Positions 1 through 12,990 are shown, numbered from the stretch's first letter. The stretch is DNA of 64,000 nt from Azadirachta indica (GCA_022749755.1 CM040452.1:9380350-9444349), one strand, 5' to 3'. Program-made: numbers and translations. Notes: generated by a model from the sequence alone, not told the origin.

Positions 1-479
1 AAAAAAATTTGCCCATGTCTACTTCATTTTGAACAACAAGTTGAATAATAGAAACACATGAGTTGGAGACCAAAAAAATCTCATCATTAGAAATTAAATA
101 ATAGTAACCATGAATAGTATATATTGTAAACACTTACATCCTCTACAAGTAAACTTTTATCATCTATAATATTCGCAATAGATTGCATTACATAATACCT
201 ACACTCAAGTAAACCTAGTTGCTATAGGGCCTTTTTGTCATGGAAATTAATGATATCTGTAACATATACCAAATGGATACATGAGGTAAAATATATGTAC
301 ACATGATTATGGCATGATTTTTAAATACCTTCACAATTTTTAGCTACACATCTATCTTTGTTTTGCAACCCTTGGCAGCTAACATTGTGAGGCTCTTATG
401 AATATATAGAAGTTTGGACATACTTAGTTCATAGATTTATATTAATAAAAAAATCATAAAATTACAAGTCATTTTCCTC

Positions 480-3400
480 ATACTTACATGTCAACTAGTT
501 TTAAGATATCTTCATAGGGTTATCCCCTTAAAGGGTCCAAATAGTATGCTTCCTTGCTTGATGGATCAAACACTAATGAAATCTGTGTATGATCTGACAT
601 TATATAGATGCATAAACATAAATTCAACTTTTTTGAAAAATGAAAGCCATACCCTAAATTGTATAGCATGAAAACCAGCTGTTATTGCCTTGATTGCTCC
701 AATTTAGTATCATTGAGCAACATTTATCATTACGCATCTTTATGGTATGTGTTTTGCTCGCAATTGATACACTACCAATATGAATGATTCCAAATTTTCT
801 CGGCCTGCTTTCTTTCTTCTTTTTATCCTCTAAGTACCTATTGCAAACAAAGAAAACACAAAATCAGGTTAACAATTGCATGCTATTTAAGTTTGATAGA
901 TAGCAAACTTCCTTTTTTTTGGTTTTGCTCAGGATAGGTGGGCTTCTTTCATTCACCATGTCGTTATTTGCACTCCTGACATGTCTTAAAAGGGATTCAA
1001 GAACCCTTTTTTTTGTTGTTGTTTAATGTTGATGTTGTACACTTACTTTCCTTTTAGTTTATTCCCATTTATTTACCTACAATAACACCCACAAATGGTA
1101 TTAAATGAATTACAAATTAACAGTAAGCTAGTTGGAAACAGAAACCAAACACAACAAGTTTATATGCCGAGGCCTCTAAATCAATAACTTGTTCCTCCTC
1201 CCCAACGGTCTTAGGTTTTTTAGTCTCACATATTTCTTTTTATCTTCCTTCTATTTTCCATCTTCTCCATTGAATACTTTTTGGCTCTTTAAACTCATGA
1301 CTGAAGAATACTTGACTTGATAAGTTGCCAAAGCTAATCCAGTTGTACACTGAGCTGAGCAAACCTTTGATCATTAAGTCTCCACTTTCGTTCGTAAAAC
1401 TCACTACTATGAGGAATGTTAAAGTACATCAAAAGGGTTATAAATTTCTCTACCCTTTATAGTCTAGTACTTTTATTCACACTTTTTCCTAAGGATTGGG
1501 CCAATATATCATTTCGACCATTGCTTACTAAAGAATCACTTTTCTACTTTTCAAACAACTCATCCTACACAATTCCAAAAGTGTAAAGCATTTAATTACC
1601 ATTGGTGAAAATTAGACATAAATAATGTTGAAAAATTTTTCTCTATAATCATGGAAGTTCACTAAAAATTACAGTCTTCTGCACAATAAGCGGCACACAT
1701 GATCATAGCTTACATTTTTTCGTTGACAAGCTTTTTTCCATGCAAGGCTCCTGTTGATTTGGTTTTCCGAAAATCCTATTTCTGCCATTTGTAAATAATA
1801 TATAACATTAAGTTTCAACATTGAACCCATGCTATATAAAACTCAATAACACTAATAAGTTAATGAATGGATGATATAAAATGAACTTACAATTTCTTGA
1901 ATAAGGCCAATGTATCCTTTTTTACTCAACGTATGGTTATATATGTTCAGTGCTCGTTTCTTGTAGGTTGATGTTTGAACTTTCTACATAATTAAAACCA
2001 CTATGTTAATTAAAAAATTAGTAATAGACAAGGCTAAAAAAATAACACAAATTGTAAATTCATATACCACAAAGTTCTCGATTCCGATCTACCATAAATT
2101 GTTCCCAATGTGCTTGCTTAATAAAGCTATTATGCAGTAAGGCTTCTTTAATCTTTTTGGATTGTCCTTGTAAGGTAGGATGTGCTCACTTGTCAATGTG
2201 TCTTTAAAATTCCTGAACACAGTGCTCAGTGTGTTAAGAGCGCTTGCTTCTTACTTTTACGATTAATTCATATCTTTCCTGGTATGAGAGAGTAATGAAT
2301 TCGAGTTAATTGAAAATAATGCAAACCAATTAAAGATAGAAATTATATTATATAAATCAAGCAAAGATGAAAAAACAAGAGTCTATTAGGGATGGACACA
2401 TTAAACCAAAAAACTACATATATAATAATAAACGTATGTTTAAGGTATCAAGCACACAGACATATCATCATAATGTGAAACTTAATAAGAAAGTTAAAAT
2501 ATTTCCTAAGTTCCTGCCAACAAATTTCATGTTCCATATTCAAACCTGCACGTAATAAAAAATAAGGAGTCGTCATGCTTTATAGTATGCAATAAGGTGA
2601 TCATTTCATCTCAACTAATAGGCTATCTCAATGAGCTTTTATACCATATATATTAACTTCGAAACTAGAAGCAAAAACTAAGAGACAATACAATTTGTTC
2701 TGCCAATAGTTCAAAAGCAGGAATAAGACAAGTTAACATTGTTTACATGCACAAGCGGCAACAAAAACAAATAAATGAATAAATGAATTTGAAAGCTATA
2801 AATAGAATTATGAAAAGCTTTATTGCCAGCAACTTAATATAATAAAGCAAACCAATTCTGCCTAAAAAACCAGTGCCCACTATAACTCATCAGACCACAT
2901 TATCACAAATTTCACCCAATACATTCTTTTTACACTGTCTCTAACAACAGAAACTTTAATTAGCATATCGTTCCAATGCTACTAATAGCATAAAGCAGTT
3001 AGCTGAACTTGAGACATTTAGTGGCAAAAGCAACAAACAGTATGTCTAAACAAGCTAAGCCAAGTAAGTTTAAAAAAGTAATAAATACATGTTGGATTTT
3101 GTATTTTGAAAGTTACATATGATTTCCAAATACAAAATTCAACATTTTTCTTGAAGACATTAGTATATACATATCAGCCATTTAAGAGACCAAATTCTCA
3201 ACTACAAGATATAAGATTTATAATGCAAACCATGAATTTATAAATATTTTCTTGAAGTAGCAAATACGTATAAGACAATTCACTGTAATTTATTCTTAAA
3301 AAAAATCATTTTCTTATAGAGCAGTGAAAACACTAATAATTTAACATCATATCCATCATTCTAATGGGCTAATACTCAGCAAACATATAGGGGATTAATC

Positions 3401-3860
3401 CAAATCTTCTAAATTTCGCAACAAGAATACTTATATATGTTGAAGTTCTTGTTTTCTTAGGATCCAAACCAAATAAAATAGAAAGAATAATAGCAATTCA
3501 ATGCTTTACCTTCACAAACTCCTACATCTATTCCTTCATCCATAAAGGTAACAATCTCTAATCTTTGTATATTATCGAAATTGTGCTCCGATCCAAAACT
3601 CTTAATGTGCTAATTAAATCGTTAGCTTCTTCCCCACAAGGACTCCAACCATGCTATACTAAATCAATAGCTTTCCATCATCTTCTTTTTTGCATCTTGG
3701 TCACTCCTCTTAATACAGAACTACTCTGGGTCATGTTGTCCTACTCACTCTTCACGTGGGCATCACCACTATTATGCTTATCATTAATGTCAAGACTCGA
3801 ACATGCATCTTTTGAGGTCTTTTTTGCCATCCTGAAAAATTCACAATGAAAAACATGTTG
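480..3860 (-). pseudogene. TNPA-like (Transposase_24) second gene of the CACTA element, broken
   Basis: Read on the minus strand, scattered blocks resemble the second protein of plant CACTA elements. They are: a start near 3860 with MAKKTSKDACSS, then RGVTKMQKR near 3690; LTSEHILPYKDNPKRLKKPY near 2200; KKRALNIYNHTLSKKGYIGL near 1940; and near 600-490 a block with FDPSSKEAYYLDPLRG that recalls the Ulp1-protease-like tail seen in such proteins. The blocks lie in different frames, are interrupted by stops and are separated by intron-like AT-rich sequence. The first three blocks are a good family match. The protease-like label of the last block is inference. No intact product is expected. Confidence 0.55.
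3089..3145. repeat. short near-perfect hairpin
   Basis: Two 23-base arms (3089-3111 and 3123-3145) are inverted copies with 21 of 23 bases paired around an 11-base loop. It sits in a non-coding part of the TNPA-like gene. It could be a tiny foldback sequence or a small-RNA hairpin. The stem is short for a plant miRNA precursor, so no function is assigned. Confidence 0.6.
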
Positions 3861-3989
3861 GCAAATTTACAATAACAATAAAACAACATATACATCACCA
3901 ATATACTAAACATCAAGAAAAAATAATAAAATAAAAAGCACTCATAATTAATAGTAATAGCTTGCCGCCATTTTCACAAATAATCATTA

Positions 3990-4600
3990 TATACAGTACT
4001 TAGTTTTAACCCAACTGCCCTCACTATCTACCCGAGCACAATTTACATCATTTTCACCCATATTATATAACTCAACTGAAGGTAATTCCTTGGTAAATGG
4101 TTCATGGGCCATCATGTTGTTTTCCTCACTGTCAAGGTATTTGACATGAATGCCTTTACAAGCATCACGACAAACAATTGCCCACTGACTGTCAACTTGG
4201 TCTTTGACATAAAATATTTGCTTCGCTTGCGAGGCAAGTATAAAGAGTTCTGATTTATGGCCTTTTCAATTAAGATCCACTAAAGTAAACCTAAACTCGT
4301 CCACTTTGACACCATTTCTACTATCGAAACATTCACACTTGAATATAGGAATAGTAAACTTATAAAAGTCAAGTTCCCATATTTCATGGATCACTCTATA
4401 GAATGCTAGGTCTCCTACTATTAGGTGTTTGTCCTTTACGGTTGAAATTTGCATCGTGGTGCAATGACACAAACCCCGATATTTTGTGTTACCCAATTAA
4501 TATCCCGATCTTGAGTTTTAAAGCGAAATCCATTCACTACATAAACTGGATAACCATATCAAAGTCTCTTCCACCTTCTTAGCATTGTCCATGGCCATAG
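3990..4600 (-). pseudogene. DUF4216 domain of the CACTA transposase, degenerate
   Basis: The minus strand reads MGNTKYRGLCHC and FYRVIHEIWELDFYKFTIPI (4496-4266). After one stop the same frame continues with KGHKSELFILASQAKQIFYV, KDQVDSQWAIVCRDACKGIH and HVKYLDSEENN (to about 4000). This is the C-terminal DUF4216 region that follows TNP2 in plant CACTA transposases, where a Y/DxFK..LF.C.W.D and 'LASQAKQVFYV' block is typical. At least one in-frame stop breaks it. It lies downstream of the TNP2 and DUF4218 remnants, in the expected order. Confidence 0.7.
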
Positions 4601-5179
4601 ACACCTAGAATAAAGAATATTATTATGTAAACTTATGTTAAATGATAAAGTGCAATTTGAAAATGGAGATTGAATAACTAAAGAAAGTGAATAACCTATT
4701 CTATTAACTAATCTACAAATCCACGGTTATGTTCATCTTGTAACCACTTAATGTTTCGAGCATGTTGTAGGTGTTGCCCTTTTAAACTTTCCATATGCAC
4801 ACTAACAAGTTATACCAACCATAAATGAGCTTTTGTTCAAGTAGTCTATATATATGAGTATATAGAATATATGGTATAAGATCTCATGTCTTGATGTACG
4901 ATTGCACTTGTTTGGTGTTGTTCAGTATATATAAATGGGCTAATTACAATGTTTATGCATCAATGACTTGTACAAGTCCCTTAGATAAATGTCTCTCAAT
5001 TGACATCATATCCTTACGCGTAGAGGAATGTTTAATTAAACAGAAGTTGGTCAAGTACTCAGCACAAAACTCCATCGTTTATTTAGAAATATAACATTCA
5101 ACTATACATCCTTTGGGCTGATTGCGATTACGTACATAACCTTTGAGTATTTTCATAAATTTCTCAAATTGATACATTT

Positions 5180-5420
5180 ACCTAAGATGAACAGGACCAT
5201 ATACTGACTTCATGCATAAGATAGACTGCTAAATAGACCATAATGTCATGGTATGAATATTTTCTCAAGCAAGGACAATGTTTTAGCGATACATGTTCCA
5301 TTTCATCCAATTTCGTTGGATCAATCACCGTGCTACATAAAGCATTGAAGAAGAAGCATAAATGAGTAATTGGATATCTAATATGTTTGGGCAAAATAGA
5401 CTGGATTTCTAGTAGTAGTA
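5180..5420 (-). pseudogene. DUF4218 fragment of the CACTA transposase
   Basis: The minus strand (5394-5182) reads MPKHIRYPITHLCFFFNALC, then KLDEMEHVSLKHCPCLRKYS and MVYLAVYLMHEVSIWS. The family pattern is 'PIAHLCLFFNSLCSKVIDPNKLDELE..I...LCQLEMYFPPSFFDIMVHLPVHLVREI'. The core of DUF4218 is recognisable but it is a short isolated frame between the TNP2 and DUF4216 parts. Confidence 0.65.
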
Positions 5421-5499
5421 GTTATTACATCAAAACATGACAATTATAGGACTTAAGATGTTGAAGCTTTAACTCGATAATGGAGACAAGGTTCCTAAA

Positions 5500-7140
5500 G
5501 GATGAACAATAAACATCGGGAGCCTTGATATCCATTAGTGTTTGGCAAAACTATTTCTTTTTTCTTTAGTTAATGTATAACAGTTAGAGGCAAAATTGTA
5601 TGCTTATTACCCTTGGCATCAGGTGCCAACTTAGTTCTTATGCCCATGTGAACCAGATTAAGCCTTAGATTTATCCCATCTTTAGTTTTACCCGGGATGT
5701 TAAGTAATATGCCGTATATGTTTTCACAGACATTTTTTTCAATGTGCATAATATCCAATTGATGCCCTACATAAAAGTACTTCTAGTATTCTAACTCAAA
5801 GAATATGGATTTCTTCTGCCACAGTTCACAGTCATCACCATCATTCTTCTTCTACTTCTTCACTTTCATTTTATCCTATTGAGTACGAAGCTAATTAACC
5901 TTTTCTAAAATTTCCTCCCCATTCAAGGTGAAACAAGGGATCTAAACTCCTGCTTACCATTAAAAGCTTTTTTTTGTCTTCGAAAAGGATGATTAGGTGA
6001 TAAGAAGCGTTGATGCCCTAAATATGCATTTTTCTTACAATGTTTAAGCCATACTGAATAAGTGCCTTCCACACAATATAGACAAGCACAATACCCTCTA
6101 ACGGTGTAGCCAAAAAAATTGTCGTAGGCCCGAAAGTCATTAATAGTCCATATAAGCATAACCCGCAAGTTAAAGAACTCTTGTTTATAGGCATCATATG
6201 CCTTAACACCAACATCCCATAATATCTTCAAATCATCAATTAATGATGCCAATTACACATTAATGTCATTCCCGAGTTGCGTGGACCAGAAATCAATAGG
6301 GACAACATCATGAATTTCCTCTTCATAGAAAACCATGGTAGGAAGTTGTATACTACAAGTATAACTGGCCAACAACTATATATAGTATTAAGGGAATTGT
6401 GTGGGTTGATTCCATCGGTAGTTAGGGCAAGATGAAGGTTCCTAGGATCAAACCCAAATGTTGGCCTTTTTCATCAACTAACTCCCATGAAGGTGAGTCA
6501 GCTGGATGTCGAAACTTTCCATCACTTACCCTCTCATCTAAATGCCAAGTTAAGTCTTTGGCAATTTATAGGGATTGAAACATTCACTTAAATCTAGGAA
6601 TTGGACGGAAATACCATAACACTTTCACAAGAACCTCTTTCCTAATATTATCAGACCACTTGTGTGTTTTTCACCTCAATATGCTACATGTAGGGCACTT
6701 AGAAAGGCTTTCATACTGCTTTCAATATAGTATGCAATCATTTGGGCAAGCATGTATTTTCTCATACTCTAAGGCTAAGGATGATAAAGTTTTCTTTGCT
6801 TCATACATTGATATAGGTAATTCATTGTCACCAGGTAACATATCCGCTAAAAGTGTCAACAAATCTCCAAAGCTATTATTAGGCCACCCATACTTCTCCT
6901 TCAATTTATATAACCTAGCCAATGCGAAAATCTTGGTATATTTTGTGCAACTTGGTTACATAGGTTTTTCAGCATCTTTAAGTAGTTTCTTAAAACCCTT
7001 AGGATTTGCATCATAATGCTTGTAAGTATCATGAATCATTTATATAGTATCACCTAAATCAAACTTGTGGATTTAGTATCAAAATGATCTTTAACAAATC
7101 TAGTGTAATAATCCCTAAAGTTAACAAAATAAAGCCTTCA
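5500..7140 (-). pseudogene. TNP2-type CACTA transposase, multiply broken
   Basis: Three minus-strand blocks match TNP2. 7040-6720 reads MIHDTYKHYDANPKGFKK and ARLYKLKEKYGWPNNSFGDL, then LLADMLPGDNELPISMYEAK. 6252-5923 reads LIDDLKILWDVGVKAYDAYK and LIWTINDFRAYDNFFGYTVR, then HPFRRQKKAFNGKQEF. 5758-5570 reads MDIMHIEKNVCENIYGILLN and IPGKTKDGINLRLNLVHMGI. These are the conserved order and spacing of the catalytic protein of En/Spm elements. The blocks are in different frames with stops between them, and the stretch 6650-6260 between the first two reads as a damaged 'HPADSPSWELVDE' region. The gene is not functional. Confidence 0.85.
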
Positions 7141-8611
7141 GAACACTGGGTTGGGATGTAATAATCCAAAAGAATAAGAAATACAAAGTGCATAATTATT
7201 AACATTTAATAATCACAAACAATAATCATAAATATAAATTATCGTATCCAAATAAAATATTGTTTAAAAATTGAGTACTATTTCACAAATCATGTAAATA
7301 AAATTAAATTATTAATTATTCGAATTGCAATTTAGAAGCATAAATAGCAAGTAAATTAAAACACAGACAACATTTGGCTTTAATGGACAAAATACATTGC
7401 AATTGCTCTAGTATAATACCAATACGGGAAAAATTATTAAGGTGAGTTTAATTACCATACTCAATTAAAATACTATAACGACAATGCAGAAGAAAACACC
7501 ACCAAAATATATTATTGCAACGTAATCCAATTTAACATTAAACTAACTTTTTGTTGCTCAGTTGCTCAATTCTGCTAGCTCCCAAACAAGAAATATTCAA
7601 TGAAGCAAATGTTGCACAAAATACAACTTTAATAACGCAACCTATTTGCAATTTTAACAAAAAATCAGCCATTATAATCATATCTACAAAAGAATGAATA
7701 GTATTCTATTCACTTATTGCTTAAAGGCCTATAGCCATATACATTTAAGTCAATAACATGTTTCTGTTATATATCAATTTTAATTAACGCCAAAGTCACA
7801 TGTTAAAATGCAAACTTGGTCTTTGAAAGAGAAGTATAAATAATGTCAGTATGTAGTTTAGTTAATTAATTAACAAATAAGTGAGGTTTGAATTGAAATA
7901 ACAAGACCCACAAAGAGCTCAATCTAAACAATTCCAGTTTTAGTATACCTAAACAAAAAAGATTTGAAAAGATAATTAAGAGACATATCTATATATTGAC
8001 TATGTATCTAATTCCTTTTGATTTGTATACTATTTAAGGGTCTTCTATTCTTGTGCTTTAAGCTTATTTATTATACATGGTTTTCAAGAGATTCACATGG
8101 ATTTCCTCTTAGGTAAGCAATTTTTCGAAAGGGTTCCTAGAGAAATCTATCAAAGATCGATGAAACACAACATGAATGGTTCAAACTAACATCAAATAAT
8201 TAATAGATCTTCTCAAGCCTTAAGGTAACACATGTACTGTCTCTATTGCACTCTTTCACACACATATAAACAAGCCACAACTTCCTTCTCTACATATAAT
8301 AAAAAGGAAAAAATATGGTATAAGAACATTAATGAGTACACTAGAAAGGTCCACAAACTAAGATAGACAAAGATTATGCTTAAGAAAATTGCCAATTGAG
8401 TATCAGGCATGGTCCATGTTAAAATTCTCCATAGAGCCCTAAAACCATGAGGATCCACCCCCAATAGAAGAAAATTTAGATAAATTTACAGGAAATAGGA
8501 AAAAAAAAATTAATCCCCAATCTATTAATAGGACGGATATTGGTTTATCTCTCCCCTACCGTACCTTTACTCCATTCCTCATTAAAACATAATATAAATA
8601 TATTATAATAT
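7141..8611. other. non-coding 5' part of the CACTA element
   Basis: AT-rich sequence between the TNP2 remnant and the inserted foldback element. No frame here resembles a known protein, and no tRNA or array was seen. It probably represents the 5' untranslated and intron sequence of the transposase. Confidence 0.4.
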
Positions 8612-9849
8612 AGAAAAAATGTCCATTACCCTCTAAGTTTTAGGCTAACTACTCAATTTCCTCCTAATGTTTCAAAAATGCCCGTTACCCCCATGTCTCC
8701 ATTTTTCTTCCAACTTTGCCCTTACATGACTCAACTTGAACCACCAAATCAAATCAAACCGAAATCAACAAACCGAACCATTCTTTTAATATTCAAATAT
8801 ATATAATTTATATTTTTTTAGTTTAAAATAATTTAGATTTAATATTTAAAATAAACATATAAATTTATATTATTAACTAATTGTTAAATAATTACAATTA
8901 TATGTACAAGTAAAATATATTTTTGAAATTTTAAAATTTTTTTAAAAGATAGGTATATTTATAATCAAATTGACATTATCAAATTTTAAGAATTAAATAA
9001 TAATTATATGTAAAAATTATATACATTTTTTGACTTTTAAAATTAATTTTTTTACAAATAAATTTTTATAATTAAATTTATTTATTAGAAATAACTTAAA
9101 TTTAATAATTATAATTATTTTATATAAATTCAATTATTAACTTATTTTAAACATGATTTATCGGTTAATTTAGTGATAATTTTAACTTAAAAACAATTTT
9201 TTAATTATAATTTTAATTTAAAAAATTTTAATAATTTTTATAATTGTTTTTAAATATAATTTTAGAAATTTATAAGAAAATTTCTAAATTAAAATTATAA
9301 TTATTAAAAATTATTATAGTTATAATAATTAAAAAAATATAATTATTAGAAAATTATTAAAAAATATTTATAATTAAAAAAATTAATTTTAAAAATTTCA
9401 AAAAATATATTTAAATTTTATATATAATTATCATTATTATTATTTAATTTTTAAATTCTTATAATATAAATTTGATTATGAATATACTTATTTTTAAAAA
9501 AAAAATTTTAAAATTTTGTAAAATATATTTAACTTTTACAGATAATTGTTATTATTTAACAATTAGTTAATAATATAAACTATATATATGTATTTTAATA
9601 TTAAATTATTTTAAAAACTAAAAAATATAAATTATTATATATATTTAAATTTTAAAAGTATGATCTGGTTTGGCAGTTCAAAAATTTGGTTTGTTGGTTT
9701 CGATTCAGTTTAATTTGATGGTTCAAGTTGGTTTGCATAAAGGCAAAGTTGGAAGAAAAGTGGAGGTAAGCGAGTGGCGATCATTTCTAAAAATTTAGGA
9801 AGGAATTGAGTAGTTAGCTCAAAACTTAGGGAGATAATAGGTATTTTTC
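8612..9849. mobile_element. 1.24 kb foldback / MULE-like non-autonomous element
   Basis: The two halves are inverted copies of each other along almost their whole length (about 600 bp per arm). The outer ends pair as GTCCATTACCCTCTAAGTTT (left, from 8621) with ACCTATTATCTCCCTAAGTT (right, inverted, from 9842). The match continues through CTAACTACTCAATT, TTTTCTTCCAACTTTGCC and the very AT-rich centre. A possible 9-bp target duplication flanks it (TTATAATAT at 8603-8611, TTATAATTT at 9850-9858, 8 of 9), which would suit a Mutator-like origin. There is no coding capacity. It inserted into the CACTA element and is therefore younger. Confidence 0.75.
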
Positions 9850-10119
9850 TTATAATTTATAAATTAAATTATATATATGTAAATATAATTTTATATTACA
9901 ATTTCTAAAATTTTATATTATAATTAAATGTAATTAGTAATAAAAAATTATGGGTTCATAAATTAATGTTATAAAAAATAGAATATATAAATAAAAGTTA
10001 AAAATTAAAAATTAAAAAGACCATATATTGTGTTTTCAATAATATATTAATAATATTTTTATTTAAGTTAATTAAATTTTTATATTATTAAAATTAATTT
10101 ATAAAATAATATAAAATAT

Positions 10120-10256
10120 AGAGAATTGATATCGAAATTGGGAACCCATCTTTTTAAATTTGTTGAGAAATGGGACTGAGAATGGGGTTAAAATAAAAAA
10201 TAAAGTGCAGAATAGGCATGCCTCCCTATTCTCACCCCGTCCCATTGCCATCCCTA
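10120..10256. mobile_element. hAT-like element right end (fragment)
   Basis: A GC-richer stretch ends in CCCATTGCCATCCCTA, the same terminus type as the right end of the complete element at 56999-58761. The usual left end was not found upstream, because the sequence before it is simple AT-rich DNA. It is probably a truncated member of that family inside the CACTA element. Confidence 0.45.
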
Positions 10257-10896
10257 GTTAAAATTAAGTACAAGAAGATCAGACTAATTAACGTTCTTTA
10301 AAAATACCTACCTAAATGAAAGCAAAATGGTTACCACGTTATACATTACACTAATTAAAACCAATAAATTCAACAAAGTTAGACATTAAAGCTATTAAAC
10401 TGAAGCAAAATGTCAAGCAAAATGTCAACCTCAATCCTCAATCAAAGCAAACAACGCAATCGATCTAAGCGAAATGCGATGGAAGAAGGCTAAGAACTTG
10501 GAAAGTAAAATCTTAGTTCTTTGCAAGAGAACTAAGGTCAATCGAGAACGAAGGCAAGTTAGGGTTCACGAGGACGAAGGCCGTGAGGAAGAAAGAGAAA
10601 AAATCGACTAAGTGTAGAAAAGCCTTCTCGATCTTTTATATTTCCCACAAAATGACGATGTCTTAACTTCATTGTACGACATCGTTTATTTGAGTCACAT
10701 TTTTCCTAATGCATGATAAATTTGGCGGCATCTTTTTTACATGCAGTAAAATTCAAGTCATAAAATCATATAACAAATGCATGACGAATTTTATCATGTG
10801 TCAATCATGTATCATAGTTCTTGAGAAAAGTAAAATGTGTTAAATAATTGACATGAGTGCTTGATACAAAAATTAAATGTCAAGACTCACCTGGCA

Positions 10897-10920
10897 AGGT
10901 AGCCCAGTTTTCTTGTAGTA
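10897..10920 (-). repeat. right terminal inverted repeat of the CACTA element
   Basis: On the minus strand the element starts TACTACAAGAAAACTGGGCT at 10920 and runs inward. The family consensus is CACTACAAGAAA. Sequence 10640-10900 just inside is the expected subterminal region; it includes an 8-bp inverted pair ACGATGTC/GACATCGT near 10655-10685. The flanking base triplet on the outside is AAT. Confidence 0.7.
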
Positions 10921-11279
10921 AATCTATTAAAATCTAAAATCACATATTATAACATAAAAATATAGACATGACAATTGTATAATTTACTTTTTTTTTCATT
11001 TTTCTTCCATTATCAAATTGGTTCAATTGAACTAGAAATTAGCTAACTTTTTTCTTTTATTATAATTAAACGCTCATGTAATTAATATTGATTTAATTTT
11101 TTAATTCTATATTTGTACATTTACATAAATCTTATGTTTTCTCTTTAAGATTTTCAGTGGTAGTTAGAAAACAGACTTGTAAAAAATAAATTGAAGTTGG
11201 TTATTAAGAGTAATTTAGTCGGAAAAATTAAGGTTATTTTGGAAAAGTTCGCAATTATTTTTTTGTTCGAGTTCGCGGG

Positions 11280-11417
11280 TAAGATGCTCTTCGCAGAAAT
11301 AGATTTTTGGTCTTCTCAAAACTCTGCTCGCCGGCGCTCTATGGTGCACCGTCGCCAGCACGCCGTCGTCACACGACGTCATCAGTTGCCGTCACTAGTA
11401 CGCCGTTGCGTTTCGAG
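11280..11417 (+). other. probable untranslated leader exon of the SEN2-like locus
   Basis: A GC-rich island (CCGGCG, GCCGTCGTC, CGCCGTTGCG) in otherwise AT-rich DNA ends in TTTCGAG followed by GTGAGA, a good 5' splice site. The next good acceptor before a coding start is GAATTTTAG at 12966, just upstream of the SEN2-like ATG. The arrangement suggests a leader exon joined to the coding exon across a 1.55 kb intron. Transcription itself cannot be seen. Confidence 0.45.
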
Positions 11418-12990
11418 GTGAGACAAAGGTTAATCTCTTCCTTACTTACCAGCAATTAGTTTCGTACTGATTGAAGTTATAATATATATTGATAAGAGTT
11501 TTTAGTTTGTAATCACGATTAACTTAAGCAGTTGGATTCAATTTTCCGGTTCAATTTTCCGGTAATTTACAATCCGGTAGTGGTTGAATTTGTAAATTGA
11601 TATTTATTTTAATCTTTGATGCAATTTAGTTAGTTGATTTATTATTGTTTCAGTACAAGCCGTTTGATTAATTTTATACTTAAAAGTTTTCATGTGAGCT
11701 ACACCGGGATTTGATTAATAAAATTGTCTTGATTTAATATTTTAATTAACTGGATTAACTTTATATGGCTCAATAGCGGTTGTTTTGAGAGTTTGACAAA
11801 ACAATCGGCATATAAAGTTATAAATTATTTTTATATTATCACAGATTGGACTGAACTGGGGTTTAGAGGTTGATTGTTACAGGTGATTGCTGTTGCATCA
11901 TAGAAAATGAGCATAAAGACAGGAACAGGGTAGCATTAGAGGAAGTTACTTTACAATTTGTGTATATTAAGGATTTAGTAAGGTAACTTCCTTCTATTAT
12001 CAAACTGAGTCAGAATCTCAATCTCAGAATTCGGGTCTTATTTTACGGTAATTGGGTCCTATAAATTAATTGATCAAACACAGCAAGTGGCTTTGAGTAT
12101 GATAAAGTTTTGAAGCAAATAAGCCGTTTTCCGTGGGGAGTCCACGGTTTCCTTGGTCATTGTTGGTCAATTTTCTTCCATAAAAGGTATTGTTATTCTT
12201 AACAGAGCAGATTTAAAGTTGATCACAGTACATCTGACTGGGTATTAAGAATGAATTTGTTCATAGCATTTGTAATTATTGTACTCTTATCGCTATCTCA
12301 AGCTGCATGACACTTGAACTTACTAGTTTTGGGGGTTATTGTTTAATCTTTATGTGATATCCATCCAATATGTTCAAAGAAATGCCAGCTGCTTGATGTT
12401 TAATGGCAATAGCAATCACCTCAAAATGTGCTCGGTTTTCTTTTTCTTCCTCTTTGTTTTGTACTGTAGTTATCAGCAATGTAGCTACAATTTGAAGCTT
12501 CATTAGTTCCACAATTCAGTTAAATAGAATTTATTCTAGAGAGAATAGATGCTGGTGGGCATTTAGTTCATAATCCAAAAAACATTATCAGAAAAAATAA
12601 TAGAATTGGGAGTTCTTCTATGTAATTTGAATACAATCTCATGGGAAGCAAAAAATACATCTTATTGCTTTTAGATTAGGTAGTCATTCTCATTAGTAAA
12701 TCCAAAAAATAATGATAACTGTAAAACAGTTGGTAGGTTATGTTTGCAGCTTTCTTACTTTTGCTTATTTTTTAAGGTAACAACAGCAAAAATTCATTAG
12801 TCATTCATTCGCTTGACATTTAGTAATTTTTTTTTCATAATTGTTGTAGATTAAAAGCCACAATAACTCAATCCCATTAGATTGTTTTTAAGAATTTCAA
12901 CTCAATGAATTTTCTTAAATTCCATATATTCCACTTGTCCAGAAATAATCAGTCTCTGAATTTTAGGTGTTTGATCCATTAAAAGATAGC

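Larger units (their letters stand above)
1..10920 (-). mobile_element. CACTA (En/Spm) DNA transposon, decayed, left end outside window
   Basis: Seen: the minus strand carries, in order from high to low coordinates, TNP2-transposase-like, DUF4218-like, DUF4216-like and TNPA/Transposase_24-like sequence, the usual order of plant CACTA elements. The right end is at 10920, where the inverted strand begins TACTACAAGAAAACTGGGCT; this is the family's CACTACAAGAAA terminus with the first base changed. No matching terminus was found on the left, so the element continues beyond base 1 and is at least 10.9 kb long. All coding parts contain stops and frame changes, so this copy is dead. A foldback element (8612-9849) and an hAT-like end (to 10256) lie inside its 5' non-coding part and are younger. 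Confidence 0.85.

Noticed and set aside
4891..5094. Plus-strand open frame inside the CACTA element
   Set aside because: It is antisense to the spacer between the DUF4216 and DUF4218 remnants, has no homology, and ends in low-complexity sequence.
6660..7016. 118-codon plus-strand frame
   Set aside because: It is the shadow of the minus-strand TNP2 block ARLYKLKEKYGWPNN; the minus frame carries the homology.
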